This document shows positions 41,222 to 49,469 of a DNA stretch of 64,000 nt, in pieces; the first letter of the stretch is position 1; every line of letters begins with the position of its first letter. Both the position numbers and the translations under genes were made by a program. The DNA comes from Streptomyces kanamyceticus (GTDB taxonomy: Bacteria > Actinomycetota > Actinomycetes > Streptomycetales > Streptomycetaceae): positions 9,858,001 through 9,922,000 of the forward strand of contig NZ_CP023699.1 in assembly GCF_008704495.1 (NCBI RefSeq). Direction: 5' to 3'. The notes beneath the pieces were generated by a model. It had not been told where the DNA came from and did no database searches. It saw only the letters and a list, made by a program, of their open reading frames with translations.

Positions 41222-41426
41222 GGGGCATTCCTCGGCACACCCGGCCCGCCGCAAACCCGCCTTTCGGACACAGACGGACCCGCGTATTCGGCGCACCGGC
41301 AGCAGGGCCGCGGACAGCGAAAAGGCAGAGAGGTGTACCTCCCTGCCACTTTCAATCTATAGCCCAACGGGGGGCTTGCGGCAAGGCCCCGTCGGTGCGT
41401 CAAGATGGTCGGCCGAGGCCAGGACC

Positions 41427-41466
41427 TGCGGAAATGCGGGAATGCGGGAACGCGGAAATGCGAAAT
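41427..41466 (+). repeat. 8-bp tandem repeat, about five copies
   Basis: Successive units TGCGGAAA, TGCGGGAA, TGCGGGAA, CGCGGAAA, TGCGAAAT run directly into the leader of the glycosyltransferase gene, ending 13 bp before its ATG. The rest of the 258-bp gap 41222-41479 shows no other clear signal. Confidence 0.85.
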
Positions 41467-41479
41467 GGGGATTCACGAG

Positions 41480-42706
41480 ATGCGTGTGGTGTTGTCGACC
41501 TGGGGATCGCGCGGGGACGTCGAGCCCCTTGCGGCAGTGGCGGTGCGGCTGCGGGAGCTCGGCGCGCAGGCGCGGGTGTGCGCGCCGCCGGACGAGGAGT
41601 TCACGACGCTGCTCGCCCGTGTCGGCGTGGAGCACGTGCCGCTCGGCCCGTCGGTGCGCTCGGTGGTGACCGGCGAGCGGCCGCCGACAGCGCAGGACGC
41701 CTTCCGGCTCGCGCCCGAGCTGGTCGCCGCGCGGTTCGAGACGCTCACCGCGGCGGCCGAGGGGTGCGACGCGATCCTCGCGACGGGCCTGATGCCCGCC
41801 GGTGCGCGTGACGTGGCCGAGAAGCTGGGCATCCGGTACGTCATGGCGTGCTTCCATCCGTTCGGGCTGCCGTCGCCGTACTTCCGTCCCGGTGCGCGGC
41901 CGGGCACGCCGTCGCCGAGCGACGAGACCGACCTCAAGGTGCTGTGGGAGCAGGACGGCCGACGCGTGGACGCGCTGTACGGAGAGGCGCTCAACCGGCA
42001 CCGGGCGGCGATCGGCCTGCCACCGGTGGACAGCGTCCGCGACCACGTCCTCACCGACCGGGTGTGGCTGGCCGCGGACCCGGTCCTCGGCCCGTGGCAG
42101 GACCTGACGAACCTCGACCTCGTGCAGACCGGGGCATGGATCCTGCCGGACGGACGCCCGCTCCCCGCAGCGGTGGAGGCGTTCCTGGCCGCGGGCGAAC
42201 CGCCGGTGTACGCGGGCTTCGGCAGCATGGCGCTGCGTACCTCGCCGGACCTCGCGCGGGTGACCGTCGAGGCGATCCGCGCGCAGGGCCGCCGCGCGAT
42301 CCTCTCCCGGGGCTGGGCCGACCTCGCCCCCGCCGACGACGGGGACGACTGCCTGGTGATCGGCGAGGTCAACCATCAGGCCCTGTTCGCCCAGATGGCC
42401 GCCGTGGTGCACCACGGCGGCGCGGGCACCACGACGACGGCCGCCCTGGCGGGCGCGCCCCAGGTACTCGTCCCGCAGATCGCGGACCAGCCGCAGTGGG
42501 CCGCCAGAGTGGCCGAACTGGGCATCGGCGCGGCCCACGACGGACCGACCCCGACCGTCGACTCCCTGTCGGCGGCGCTCAGGACGGCCCTCGCACCGGA
42601 GACGCGCGCGCGAGCCAAGACGGTGTCCGGCACGATCCGCACCGACGGCGCGACGGTGGCCGCGCGGATGCTGCTCGACGGAGGCGGCGGGCACGCTCCG
42701 TCGTAG
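41480..42706 (+). CDS. GT1-family (UGT-like) glycosyltransferase
   Basis: This 408-residue GT-B enzyme begins MRVVLSTWGSRGDVEPLAAV, the N-terminal acceptor domain of antibiotic/macrolide glycosyltransferases. The C-terminal donor domain includes PPVYAGFGSMAL, AVVHHGGAGTTTTAALAGAPQVLVPQIADQPQWAARVAELGIG (the HGG nucleotide-sugar signature, with DQ). It glycosylates a small molecule, as in natural-product tailoring or self/foreign drug inactivation. ATG 41480 is the family start. An in-frame ATG at 41465 lies in the repeat. No biosynthetic genes adjoin, so detoxification is plausible. Confidence 0.93.
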   Translation: MRVVLSTWGSRGDVEPLAAVAVRLRELGAQARVCAPPDEEFTTLLARVGVEHVPLGPSVRSVVTGERPPTAQDAFRLAPELVAARFETLTAAAEGCDAILATGLMPAGARDVAEKLGIRYVMACFHPFGLPSPYFRPGARPGTPSPSDETDLKVLWEQDGRRVDALYGEALNRHRAAIGLPPVDSVRDHVLTDRVWLAADPVLGPWQDLTNLDLVQTGAWILPDGRPLPAAVEAFLAAGEPPVYAGFGSMALRTSPDLARVTVEAIRAQGRRAILSRGWADLAPADDGDDCLVIGEVNHQALFAQMAAVVHHGGAGTTTTAALAGAPQVLVPQIADQPQWAARVAELGIGAAHDGPTPTVDSLSAALRTALAPETRARAKTVSGTIRTDGATVAARMLLDGGGGHAPS

Positions 42707-42713
42707 CCGGAAG

Positions 42714-43193
42714 TCAGCGCCCGGTGGCGCCGTCGATGAGTTCGCGGAGGATGTCGGCGTGGCCCGCGTGGCGGCCGGTTTCCTCGATCATGTGGGTAAG
42801 TGCCCAGCGCACACTGGGAGATGAGCCCGGACGCCCCGGCCGGGGGAGTGGCGCGCCGAGGTCGGTGCATGCGTCGAGGGCCTTGTTCGCGCGGTCGACG
42901 GTGGCCCGGTAGCGGGCGACCACGTCGGCGACGCTGTCCTGCGGGTCGGGCCGGAAGGTGGCCTGCCAGTCGCCGACCTTCTCACCGAGGAACGTCGCGC
43001 TCTCCACGGCCGCCAGGTGGTTGAGTACGCCGAGCAGGCTCGTGCCCGAGGGCACCATCGACGCCCGGGCCTGGGGTTCCGCGGCGCCCTCCACCTTCGA
43101 GGCGATCGAGACGCGCAGGTAGTCGAGGAAGCCGCGCAGGACATCGGCTTCGTCGTTCGCGGTCCGGGGCGGCGGGGTGTCCTTGCGGGTCAT
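42714..43193 (-). CDS. DinB-family (DUF664-like) protein
   Basis: This 159-residue four-helix-bundle protein has VLRGFLDYLRVSIASKVEG, SLLGVLNHLAAVESATFLGEKVGDW (first metal His), and WALTHMIEETGRHAGHADILREL (H-x3-E-x3-H-x2-H). Family members bind a metal and often serve as thiol-dependent (mycothiol) transferases. Its ATG overlaps the TGA of the upstream methyltransferase (TGATG), so it is the second gene of a two-gene operon. Confidence 0.9.
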   Translation of the reverse strand: MTRKDTPPPRTANDEADVLRGFLDYLRVSIASKVEGAAEPQARASMVPSGTSLLGVLNHLAAVESATFLGEKVGDWQATFRPDPQDSVADVVARYRATVDRANKALDACTDLGAPLPRPGRPGSSPSVRWALTHMIEETGRHAGHADILRELIDGATGR

Positions 43194-43819
43194 CACGCCG
43201 TCCTGCGTACGAGCAGGACGTGGTCGATGACCTCGGCCGTGCTTCCGTCGGGGCCGATCGCCGTCCGGCTCGGCGTGTCCGCGCGGTCGATCTCCCACTG
43301 CTCGGGGGAGAGGTCCAGCAGCGCCGCGACCTCTTGAGGGGTCGGGTACCGCACGCCGGGGTCCTGGTTCCATGACCACGGTGCCGTCGATCCGTGGTCG
43401 ACGATCAGGAGTCGTCCGCCCACCCGCAGCAGACCTGCGGCGGCGTTGAGGACGGGCGTCCTGTCCTGGTCGTAGGGGGTGTGGAAGTAGTGGGCGGTGA
43501 CCAGGTCGCAGCGTAGGTCGGGCAGCGAGGCGCGTACGTCGTGCTGCGTGGCGGTGATCCGGTCGCCCAGGCCGCGTGCGCGGGCCTTCTGGGCGAGCGC
43601 CGCGGTCGCCACGGCCGAGACGTCGAGAGCGGTGACGCGCCAGCCCTGGTCGGCGAGCCACAGGGCGTCGCCGCCGCCCCCGCATCCGAGGTCCAGCGCG
43701 TCCCCCGGCGGGAGCGCGGTGACCGTCTCGACGAGGCGGGCGTTCGGTCGCGGCTCCTCGGGCGTGGGCCGTTCCGTGTACACCGCGTCCCAGTACCGTG
43801 CGGCTTCGGCGCTCTTCAT
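43193..43819 (-). CDS. Class I SAM-dependent methyltransferase
   Basis: This 208-residue protein has SAM motif I ALDLGCGGGGDALWLADQGWRVTALDVS, motif II DLVTAHYFHTPY and motif III LLRVGGRLLIVDHG, the compact TehB/thiol-methyltransferase-like layout. ATG 43819 has GGGGAAGG six bases upstream. The upstream frame was rejected because it has no ribosome site and reads low-complexity. Coupled to the DinB gene. The pair may handle a toxic metabolite, inferred only. Confidence 0.88.
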   Translation of the reverse strand: MKSAEAARYWDAVYTERPTPEEPRPNARLVETVTALPPGDALDLGCGGGGDALWLADQGWRVTALDVSAVATAALAQKARARGLGDRITATQHDVRASLPDLRCDLVTAHYFHTPYDQDRTPVLNAAAGLLRVGGRLLIVDHGSTAPWSWNQDPGVRYPTPQEVAALLDLSPEQWEIDRADTPSRTAIGPDGSTAEVIDHVLLVRRTA

Positions 43820-43951
43820 CGTGTGCCTTCCCCTCGATCGCTCCGTGGGTTCCCCCGGATTCCGTGGGGCCAGTCTCAATCGGTGTGCCGTAAAGAGCAT
43901 TGTTCGTTGCTGTTTCGGCAAGTGCGGTCCACGGTCGCGGAGTTCGGTGCC

Positions 43952-44557
43952 TCAGGGTGACGTGGCCTGCCAGCCGTTCTCCAGCAGGTCGAAGGCGCGC
44001 GTGAGGGCCTGGCGCGGGTCGTCGTGGCCGTGGACGGCACGGGGGGCCTCCAGGGCGAAGTGGGCCAGGGCGGCGCAGGCGGGGTCGTCCGCGGGCAGGC
44101 CGCTCTCCTCGGCGATGACCTGCGCCAGGGCGGCGGAGTGACGCAGCCACATGCTCTGGAGGTAGTCGCGCAGGGCCGGGGTGTCGTTCACCAGACCGGC
44201 GAAGGCGGCGAAGCGAGGGTCGCTGTCCGCGGCCGCCAGACGGTGGCTCAGCGCGTGGTCGCGCAGCGCCGCGGGGATGGACCGCCCGGCGGTCCTTTCG
44301 CGTACGGCGGCGAGCAGGCGGGCCTCGTGCTCGGCGTCCTCGTCGAAGACCAGGGCCTCCTTGACCGGGAAGTGCTTGAACAGCGTGGTGGTGGAGACGT
44401 CCGCGGCGTCCGCGATCTCGCGGATGCCGACGTCGTCGTACCCGCGCTCCAGGAACAGGCGCAGTGCCGCGTCGGCGATGGCCTGCCGGGTGGCGGCCTT
44501 CTTGCGCTCGCGGCGGCCCGCGGGTGCCGAGGCGGCGGCGGTCTCGGTTTTGGTCAT
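43952..44557 (-). CDS. TetR-family transcriptional regulator
   Basis: This 201-residue protein has an N-terminal helix-turn-helix ATRQAIADAALRLFLERGYDDVGIREIADAADVSTTTLFKHFPVKEAL and an all-helical ligand domain with conserved DTPALRDYLQSMW. It is divergent from the TetX-like monooxygenase, with two short palindromes between. It should repress the monooxygenase until a small-molecule ligand (possibly the enzyme's substrate) binds. Confidence 0.93.
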   Translation of the reverse strand: MTKTETAAASAPAGRRERKKAATRQAIADAALRLFLERGYDDVGIREIADAADVSTTTLFKHFPVKEALVFDEDAEHEARLLAAVRERTAGRSIPAALRDHALSHRLAAADSDPRFAAFAGLVNDTPALRDYLQSMWLRHSAALAQVIAEESGLPADDPACAALAHFALEAPRAVHGHDDPRQALTRAFDLLENGWQATSP

Positions 44558-44579
44558 GCCGGACAGTCTACCTTTGAGT

Positions 44580-44590
44580 TGAACAGTTCA
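44580..44590. promoter_or_regulatory. Candidate TetR operator 1
   Basis: TGAAC-A-GTTCA is a perfect 11-bp palindrome 23 bp upstream of the TetR ATG, placed to block the TetR promoter. Confidence 0.6.
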
Positions 44591-44629
44591 TTAAGGGGCT
44601 CGACTCAATTAGGTGAGCGACTCATAAAG

Positions 44630-44642
44630 TGCAACGGTTGCA
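44630..44642. promoter_or_regulatory. Candidate TetR operator 2
   Basis: TGCAAC-G-GTTGCA is a perfect 13-bp palindrome 87 bp before the monooxygenase ATG. TGAG/ACTCA elements also recur between the two sites (44574-44624). Confidence 0.6.
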
Positions 44643-44728
44643 GTTAGTGAATCGGTGTGCTCTTCTGAGATGGCGGCCCGCCACGCCCCACCCCACCCCA
44701 CTCCAGTTCCTCGAAGGAGCGATCAGTC

Positions 44729-45994
44729 ATGTCCTCTCCCACGCCCCGCATCGCGGTCATCGGCGCCGGACTTGGCGGCCTGACCTGCGCCCGCGTCCTC
44801 CAGCGGCACGGTATCGCCGTCACTGTCCACGACCTGGACGCCTCCGGGGCCGCACGCGACCAGGGCGGCACCCTCGACATGCACCCGGACTCCGGTCAAC
44901 ACGCCCTGAATCAGGCAGGATTGATGGACGAGTTCCTTGCCCTGTCGCGTCCCGAGGGGCAGCAGATGCGGGTGATGGACGGCGGCTCAGGACGGATCCT
45001 GTTCGACGCCGTCCCGCCCGAGGCCGAGACCGTCGAGGGCAATCCCGAGATAGATCGCGGCCAACTGCGCGCCCTGCTGCTGGAGTCCCTCGAGCCCGGC
45101 ACCGTGCGCTGGGACCACAAGCTCACCCGCGTCGAACCCCTCGGCGACGGCACCCACCGCCTGCACTTCGCCGACGGCACCACCGTCGACGCCGACCTCG
45201 TCGTCGGCGCCGACGGTGCCTGGTCCAGGGTCCGCCGGCAACTGTCCGGCGCGACGCCCGGCTACACCGGTGTCACTTTCGTGGAGACCGGCTTCGACGA
45301 CGCCGACACCCGCCACCCCCGCCTGGCCGAACTCACCGGCGCGGGCACGATGATGGCCCTCCACGACCAGCGGGGCATCGTGGCCCAGCGCAACAGCGGC
45401 GGACACATCCGCGTCTACGTCGCCATGCGTACGGACGAGGACTGGTACCGCCGGGCCGGGCTCGACCTCACCGACACCGACACCGCCGCCGTACGCGAGG
45501 CCCTCCTGAAGAAATTCACCGGCTGGAGCGAGGAGTTGCTCGGGTTCATCACGGACACGGACACGGGCTACGTCAACCGCCCGCTGTACGCCTTGCCCGT
45601 CCCGCACACCTGGACCCACACACCTGGCCTCACCCTCCTCGGAGACGCCGCACACCTGATGTCCCCGTTCTCCGGGATGGGCGCCAACCTCGCCATGCGC
45701 GACGGCGCGGACCTCGCGCAGGCCCTCGTCGACGCTTCGGTCATCGACCAGGCCGTCATCGCCTACGAGGACCTCCTCCTGCCGCGCTCCATCGAAGCGG
45801 CCGAGGGCGCTGCCGGTGCCATTGCCGACACCTTCGGCCCCGACGGCGCCGCCAGGGTGCTCGCCCACATGACGGGCGCCGACGACGACGCCACCGACGG
45901 CGACGGGTCGGTCAGCCGCGAAGATCCGCGTCCAGCACGCGGATCAGCTCACCGACCCGTCCGCCACCACCCGGTGCCGTCGGAAAACGTGTGA
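44729..45994 (+). CDS. FAD-dependent monooxygenase, TetX-like
   Basis: This protein of about 421 residues has IAVIGAGLGGLTCARVLQRHGIAVTVHDLD (FAD), the family pattern QGGTLDMHPDSGQHAL, DLVVGADGAWSRVR (DG motif) and LLGDAAHLMSPFSGMGANLAMRDGADLA (GD motif), all shared with TetX-type hydroxylases that inactivate tetracyclines. Substrate here is unproven. Strong GAAGGAG site. The last 25-30 codons, after MTGADDDAT, are low-complexity and overlap the convergent Imm5-like gene by 83 bp, so the native end may be earlier or altered. Confidence 0.9.
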   Translation: MSSPTPRIAVIGAGLGGLTCARVLQRHGIAVTVHDLDASGAARDQGGTLDMHPDSGQHALNQAGLMDEFLALSRPEGQQMRVMDGGSGRILFDAVPPEAETVEGNPEIDRGQLRALLLESLEPGTVRWDHKLTRVEPLGDGTHRLHFADGTTVDADLVVGADGAWSRVRRQLSGATPGYTGVTFVETGFDDADTRHPRLAELTGAGTMMALHDQRGIVAQRNSGGHIRVYVAMRTDEDWYRRAGLDLTDTDTAAVREALLKKFTGWSEELLGFITDTDTGYVNRPLYALPVPHTWTHTPGLTLLGDAAHLMSPFSGMGANLAMRDGADLAQALVDASVIDQAVIAYEDLLLPRSIEAAEGAAGAIADTFGPDGAARVLAHMTGADDDATDGDGSVSREDPRPARGSAHRPVRHHPVPSENV

Positions 45995-46445
45995 GTACGT
46001 CGACGACGGCCGGTGTCACACGACGTACCGCCCGCTGAAGGTGTTCGGCGCCCACGGCCGGATCATCACCGGCGACGAGCTCGGCCGCTCGCGCGGCGTG
46101 CGCGCCCGCGCCGAGGATGTGCTTGACCTGGGTGGCCTTGGCCAACGGGTGCAGATAGGCGGCGCCCGCCGCGGCCATCGCGGCCCGCGCCGCCTCGCGG
46201 GCGGCCGCGGTGTCCGTGTCCTTGGCCGCCTTGAGCGCCGCCCACGCGGCGTCGCGCAGTGCCTTCCCGCGCTCGCCGCCCCGGGCGAACACCCACGCCG
46301 TACCGATCGCGTCCCGGGGGCGTGGGTCGTCCGGCCGATCGGCCTCGAACACGTCGAGGACCGTCTCCGCGCAGGCCGCGGCGTACGCGGTGACCTCACG
46401 AAGATCCTGCTTGCTCAGAGCGATGCCGCTCGTTTCCGCTGACAT
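45912..46445 (-). CDS. Imm5-like putative immunity protein
   Basis: This 177-residue all-helical, Ala-rich protein reads LSKQDLREVTAYAAACAETVLDVFE, RGGERGKALRDAAWAALKAA, AAYLHPLAKATQVKHILGAGAHAARAAELVAGDDP and GGRVGELIRVLDADLRG, the pattern of proteins annotated as putative immunity proteins in Streptomyces. The name is by resemblance, and no cognate toxin is adjacent. ATG 46445 is chosen over GTG 46463. It lies 37 bp after the sugar dehydrogenase gene. Confidence 0.75.
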   Translation of the reverse strand: MSAETSGIALSKQDLREVTAYAAACAETVLDVFEADRPDDPRPRDAIGTAWVFARGGERGKALRDAAWAALKAAKDTDTAAAREAARAAMAAAGAAYLHPLAKATQVKHILGAGAHAARAAELVAGDDPAVGAEHLQRAVRRVTPAVVDVLTRFPTAPGGGGRVGELIRVLDADLRG

Positions 46446-46481
46446 GCGCCCATCTTCGGTCACCCTTCGGTCATCGCGCCG

Positions 46482-47618
46482 CTACGCCCGATCGATGCGG
46501 TAGACGCTGCCGCCGATGTCGAGGGCGTAGAGCTCGCGATTGCCGCCCTGGACGAACGAGATGACCTCGCCGCCGTTGACTCCGAGGTCGTGCGTGCCGG
46601 TCACCTTCCCGTCCTTGATCTCCAGCGAGCGGATGGTGCCGTCGCAGTAGTCGCTGTACACGTACTGGCCCCTGAGGGCCGGGATCGCCTTGCCCCGGTA
46701 GACGAATCCGCCGGTCACCGAGCAGCCGAGGCCGGTGCGGTCGTACTCGTGGACCGGTGGCACGTGGTTCGCGGGTTCGGTGCCCTCGCGGAAGGGGTGG
46801 TTGCCCTCCATCTGGGACCAGCCGTAGTTCTCGCCGCCCTCGCTCTTGGCGGGAGCCCAGTCGATCTCCTCCCAGGCACTCTGGCCGACGTCACCGATCA
46901 GCAGGTCGCCCGTGCCCGCGTCGAAGGAGAACCGCCACGGGTTGCGCAGCCCGTAGGCCCAGATCTCGTCCTTCGCCTTCGGGTCGTCCACGAACGGATT
47001 GTCCTGGGGGATCGCGTACGGCTTGCCGCCGTGCGGGTCGATCCGAAGCAGCTTGCCGAGCAGCGTGTCGAGGTTCTGTCCGTTGCCGTGCGGGTCGCCG
47101 CCCGAGCCGCCGTCGCCGAGGGCGATGTAGAGGTAGCCGTCGGGGCCGAACTTGATGTCGCCGCCGTTGTGGTTCGAGTACGGCTGGGTCTGGGTGATGA
47201 CGGTGCGCCGGGTCTCCGGCCGGATCTTGCCGTGCCGTACGGCGAACTCGTCGACGGTGCTGGTGCCTTCGAGGTTCGTGAACGAGATGTAGAAGTGCGC
47301 GAACTTCTTGTCGAACGCGATGCCCAGCAGGCCGCGTTCGCCGTCGGTGGTGGTCTCGGCGGAGATGTCGAGCACGGGCGCGCTGAGTGCACCCCGGTCC
47401 AAGACCCTTACGGTTCCCGCGCGTTCGGCGATCCAGACCGTTCCGCCCGGGCCTGCCGCGCCCGCGGTCGGGTTCTTGGCCGTGGTCACCTTCGTCAGTG
47501 CGACCTTGGCGGCCTGACGCGGGGCCGCGGACTCGTCCGCGGACGCCGTGGTGAGGGCGAGGGACGCGATGAGGCAGAGGGTGCCGATGATCGCCGAGCT
47601 TCTGGTGCGAACTTTCAC
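46482..47618 (-). CDS. Secreted PQQ-dependent glucose/sorbosone dehydrogenase-like protein
   Basis: This 378-residue precursor has a signal peptide (IIGTLCLIASLALTTASA) and a six-bladed propeller of the GSDH family: VWIAERAGTVRVL, GERGLLGIAFDKKFAHFYISF, YSNHNGGDIKFGPDGYLYIALGDGG, DEIWAYGLRNPWRFSFD and GLGCSVTGGFVYRG. The His in NHNGG and the Arg/Asn set are the usual PQQ/calcium site. It would oxidise aldoses outside the cell. GTG 47618 has AGGAGG at ideal spacing. Confidence 0.92.
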   Translation of the reverse strand: MKVRTRSSAIIGTLCLIASLALTTASADESAAPRQAAKVALTKVTTAKNPTAGAAGPGGTVWIAERAGTVRVLDRGALSAPVLDISAETTTDGERGLLGIAFDKKFAHFYISFTNLEGTSTVDEFAVRHGKIRPETRRTVITQTQPYSNHNGGDIKFGPDGYLYIALGDGGSGGDPHGNGQNLDTLLGKLLRIDPHGGKPYAIPQDNPFVDDPKAKDEIWAYGLRNPWRFSFDAGTGDLLIGDVGQSAWEEIDWAPAKSEGGENYGWSQMEGNHPFREGTEPANHVPPVHEYDRTGLGCSVTGGFVYRGKAIPALRGQYVYSDYCDGTIRSLEIKDGKVTGTHDLGVNGGEVISFVQGGNRELYALDIGGSVYRIDRA

Positions 47619-47944
47619 CGTGAGCCTCCTGGAGGCGGCGAATGGCTACTGGCCACGGCTGAGGATACTGGGACAGCGGTGGTTGGTGTAGACCAAGGCG
47701 GCATCCATCTGCCGCCGTGTGGGTCCTTTCCCCTCGCCGACGGGTCTTTCCGAGCCCTCTCAGGGGGCAGGGCAACGCGCAGAAGACCGGCCGACGACCA
47801 GCAGTCAAACGCGTCATGCACGGTCCGTGCACTCCCTGCCGCCCCTACAACCACGCTCGGGCATCCGCGTGTCGAACTCCACGCCGGACTCTCCGGCGAT
47901 TAGTCATCACGCCAGTAACTGACCGCACCAGCAACGGAGTTCAC
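47619..47944. other. 326-bp divergent intergenic region
   Basis: The gap between two divergent secreted-protein genes is GC-rich. It contains the two ribosome sites (AGGAGG for the minus gene near 47630, GGAG before 47945) but no promoter pair or operator I can support. Overlapping short frames here lack coding character. Confidence 0.5.
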
Positions 47945-48787
47945 GTGCACCTGCGTACCCGCGCCGCGAGACTGACCGCGGCCGCCGCCCTCGCCCTGAC
48001 GACCTTCGCGCTCGGCGTCCCGGCCGCCCATGGCTCCACCGCCGAGCAAGGATCAACTGCCGCCCGCACGACGGCCGATGAGCCGACGGCGGCCTACCGG
48101 GTGGCGCTCTCCAGCAGCGCCGCCACCACCGACTTCGCCCACCGCACCACCGACCTCAGCGGCACCGTGACCCGCGCCGACGGCACCCCCGTCGCGGACG
48201 CGCCGGTCAAGCTCACCAAGATCGTCCTGTACAAGACGTGGAACCCGTGGGGCGACCCCATCGACCCGACCGAGCGCGAGTCCCTCGACCTGGGTGCCGT
48301 CCGCGCGGACGCCCAGGGGCGGTTCGCGCTCTCCGACGTGCGGGCGGACCGCTGGCTGGACCAGGGCAGCGTGTACGTCTTCCCCCGGCATCAGGTGGAG
48401 TTCCAGGCCTCGTACGACCCGGGACCGCCCGACGACAACGAGATCTACTTCGCCTACGACACGCTCACCGTCCAGCCGGTCGCCAGTGCCCTCACCTACA
48501 AGGTGAACCGCACCAAGGTGCGCGCCGGTGACACACTCGTCGTCACGGGCAAGGTCACCTGGCCCGCCGGGCACGGCCCGGTCGCCGGTACCCAGGTGCT
48601 GCTGCGGACCTACTACGAGTCCGCCTACGACGCGCGGGCCACCACCGACGCCCGGGGCAACTTCGAGGTGCGCGCCAAGATCCGGGACTACGACAACGAG
48701 TTCGTGCTCTTCTCCGCGCCCAAGGACTACTACATCGCGGGTGCGAGCAAGGAGCTGCCGGTCAAGAACGTCACCCCGCGGCCGTGA
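47945..48787 (+). CDS. Secreted protein with two Ig-like/carboxypeptidase-regulatory-like domains
   Basis: This 280-residue precursor has a signal peptide (AARLTAAAALALTTFALGVPAAHG) and two beta-sandwich repeats of the CNA-B/carboxypeptidase regulatory type: LSGTVTRADGTPVADAPVKL with ADAQGRFALSDV, and VTGKVTWPAGHGPVAGTQVLL with TTDARGNFEVRAK. There is no catalytic motif or LPxTG anchor, so it may be a soluble adhesive or structural protein. GTG 47945 follows GGAG. A terminator follows immediately. Confidence 0.85.
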   Translation: MHLRTRAARLTAAAALALTTFALGVPAAHGSTAEQGSTAARTTADEPTAAYRVALSSSAATTDFAHRTTDLSGTVTRADGTPVADAPVKLTKIVLYKTWNPWGDPIDPTERESLDLGAVRADAQGRFALSDVRADRWLDQGSVYVFPRHQVEFQASYDPGPPDDNEIYFAYDTLTVQPVASALTYKVNRTKVRAGDTLVVTGKVTWPAGHGPVAGTQVLLRTYYESAYDARATTDARGNFEVRAKIRDYDNEFVLFSAPKDYYIAGASKELPVKNVTPRP

Positions 48788-48813
48788 GCGTCACCTGAGG
48801 TAGCAGACAGAGA

Positions 48814-48844
48814 GCCCGCCGCCGGTACGCCGACGGTGGCGGGC
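48814..48844. terminator. Hairpin terminator between convergent genes
   Basis: GCCCGCCGCCG (48814-48824) pairs with CGGTGGCGGGC (48834-48844), with one G-U pair and a 9-base loop, between the secreted protein gene and MarR. Confidence 0.7.
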
Positions 48845-48848
48845 GCCC

Positions 48849-49403
48849 TCAAGTGGCGTCGGGCATGAGCGGCGGGCCGCCGTCCTCGACGGCGAGCGCC
48901 ACGGTCCGCAGGAGGGCGGACAGGTGTGCCAACTCGCGCTCGCCCAGGGGCGCGAGCAGTGTGGCCTCGGCCGCCCGCTGGTCGTCGATCACCGCCGACC
49001 ACGCCTCGGCTCCCTCGGGGGTCAGGCCGACGAGGAGACTGCGGCGGTCCTCCGGTGGATGCTCGCGCGTGATCAGGCCCGACGACTGGAGCCGGTCGAG
49101 GCGGTTGGTGAGGGTCGCCGGATGGATGCCGAGTCCCCGTGCGAGACGCGTGGGTGTCATGCGATAGGGCTCGCCCGCCGATCGCAGGCGCCACAGGATC
49201 TCGTACTCCCACAGCTTCAGCCCGTGCCGCGCCAGGGCGGCCTCCTTCTGCCCGTGCAGGTGCCGGACCAGCATCTGCATGCGGGTGACCGCGCCCTCCA
49301 ACTCCGGTACGAGACCGGGCACTTCCCGCTCCCAGCGGGTGATGTGCCGATCGACCGAGTCCCGTGTCTGTGTCGATGTCGTCGTCGACTTGCCTGTTGT
49401 CAC
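48849..49403 (-). CDS. MarR-family transcriptional regulator
   Basis: This 184-residue protein has the winged helix at about residues 65-135: KLWEYEILWRLRSAGEPYRMTPTRLARGLGIHPATLTNRLDRLQSSGLI and the wing REHPPEDRRSLLVGLTPEG. Flanking helices form the dimer. GTG 49403 follows GGTGGAG. It is divergent from an esterase with an inverted repeat between them. MarR proteins typically repress such neighbours and are released by phenolic ligands. Confidence 0.93.
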   Translation of the reverse strand: MTTGKSTTTSTQTRDSVDRHITRWEREVPGLVPELEGAVTRMQMLVRHLHGQKEAALARHGLKLWEYEILWRLRSAGEPYRMTPTRLARGLGIHPATLTNRLDRLQSSGLITREHPPEDRRSLLVGLTPEGAEAWSAVIDDQRAAEATLLAPLGERELAHLSALLRTVALAVEDGGPPLMPDAT

Positions 49404-49423
49404 GGCTCCACCCTATCGCCCAT

Positions 49424-49445
49424 AAATTACGGACTCAGATAATTT
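49424..49445. promoter_or_regulatory. Candidate MarR operator
   Basis: AAATTA (49424-49429) and TAATTT (49440-49445) form a perfect inverted repeat with a 10-bp spacer in a short AT-rich patch. It is 21 bp from the MarR start and 24 bp from the esterase ATG. TCAGATAATTTGA overlaps as a second half-site pair. Confidence 0.65.
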
Positions 49446-49469
49446 GAAATCGTAGTAACGTCCCGGGTC

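Noticed and set aside
41427..41466. CRISPR-like array
   Set aside because: The units are 8 bp and contiguous with no spacers, so it is a microsatellite-type repeat.
42790..42800. TTA codon in the DinB gene
   Set aside because: The triplet is out of frame (ctt-acc). Similar out-of-frame TTA strings in other genes were also discarded.
47626..47636. CCTCCTGGAGG palindrome as an operator
   Set aside because: It is formed by the AGGAGG ribosome site of the sugar dehydrogenase gene and its chance complement.
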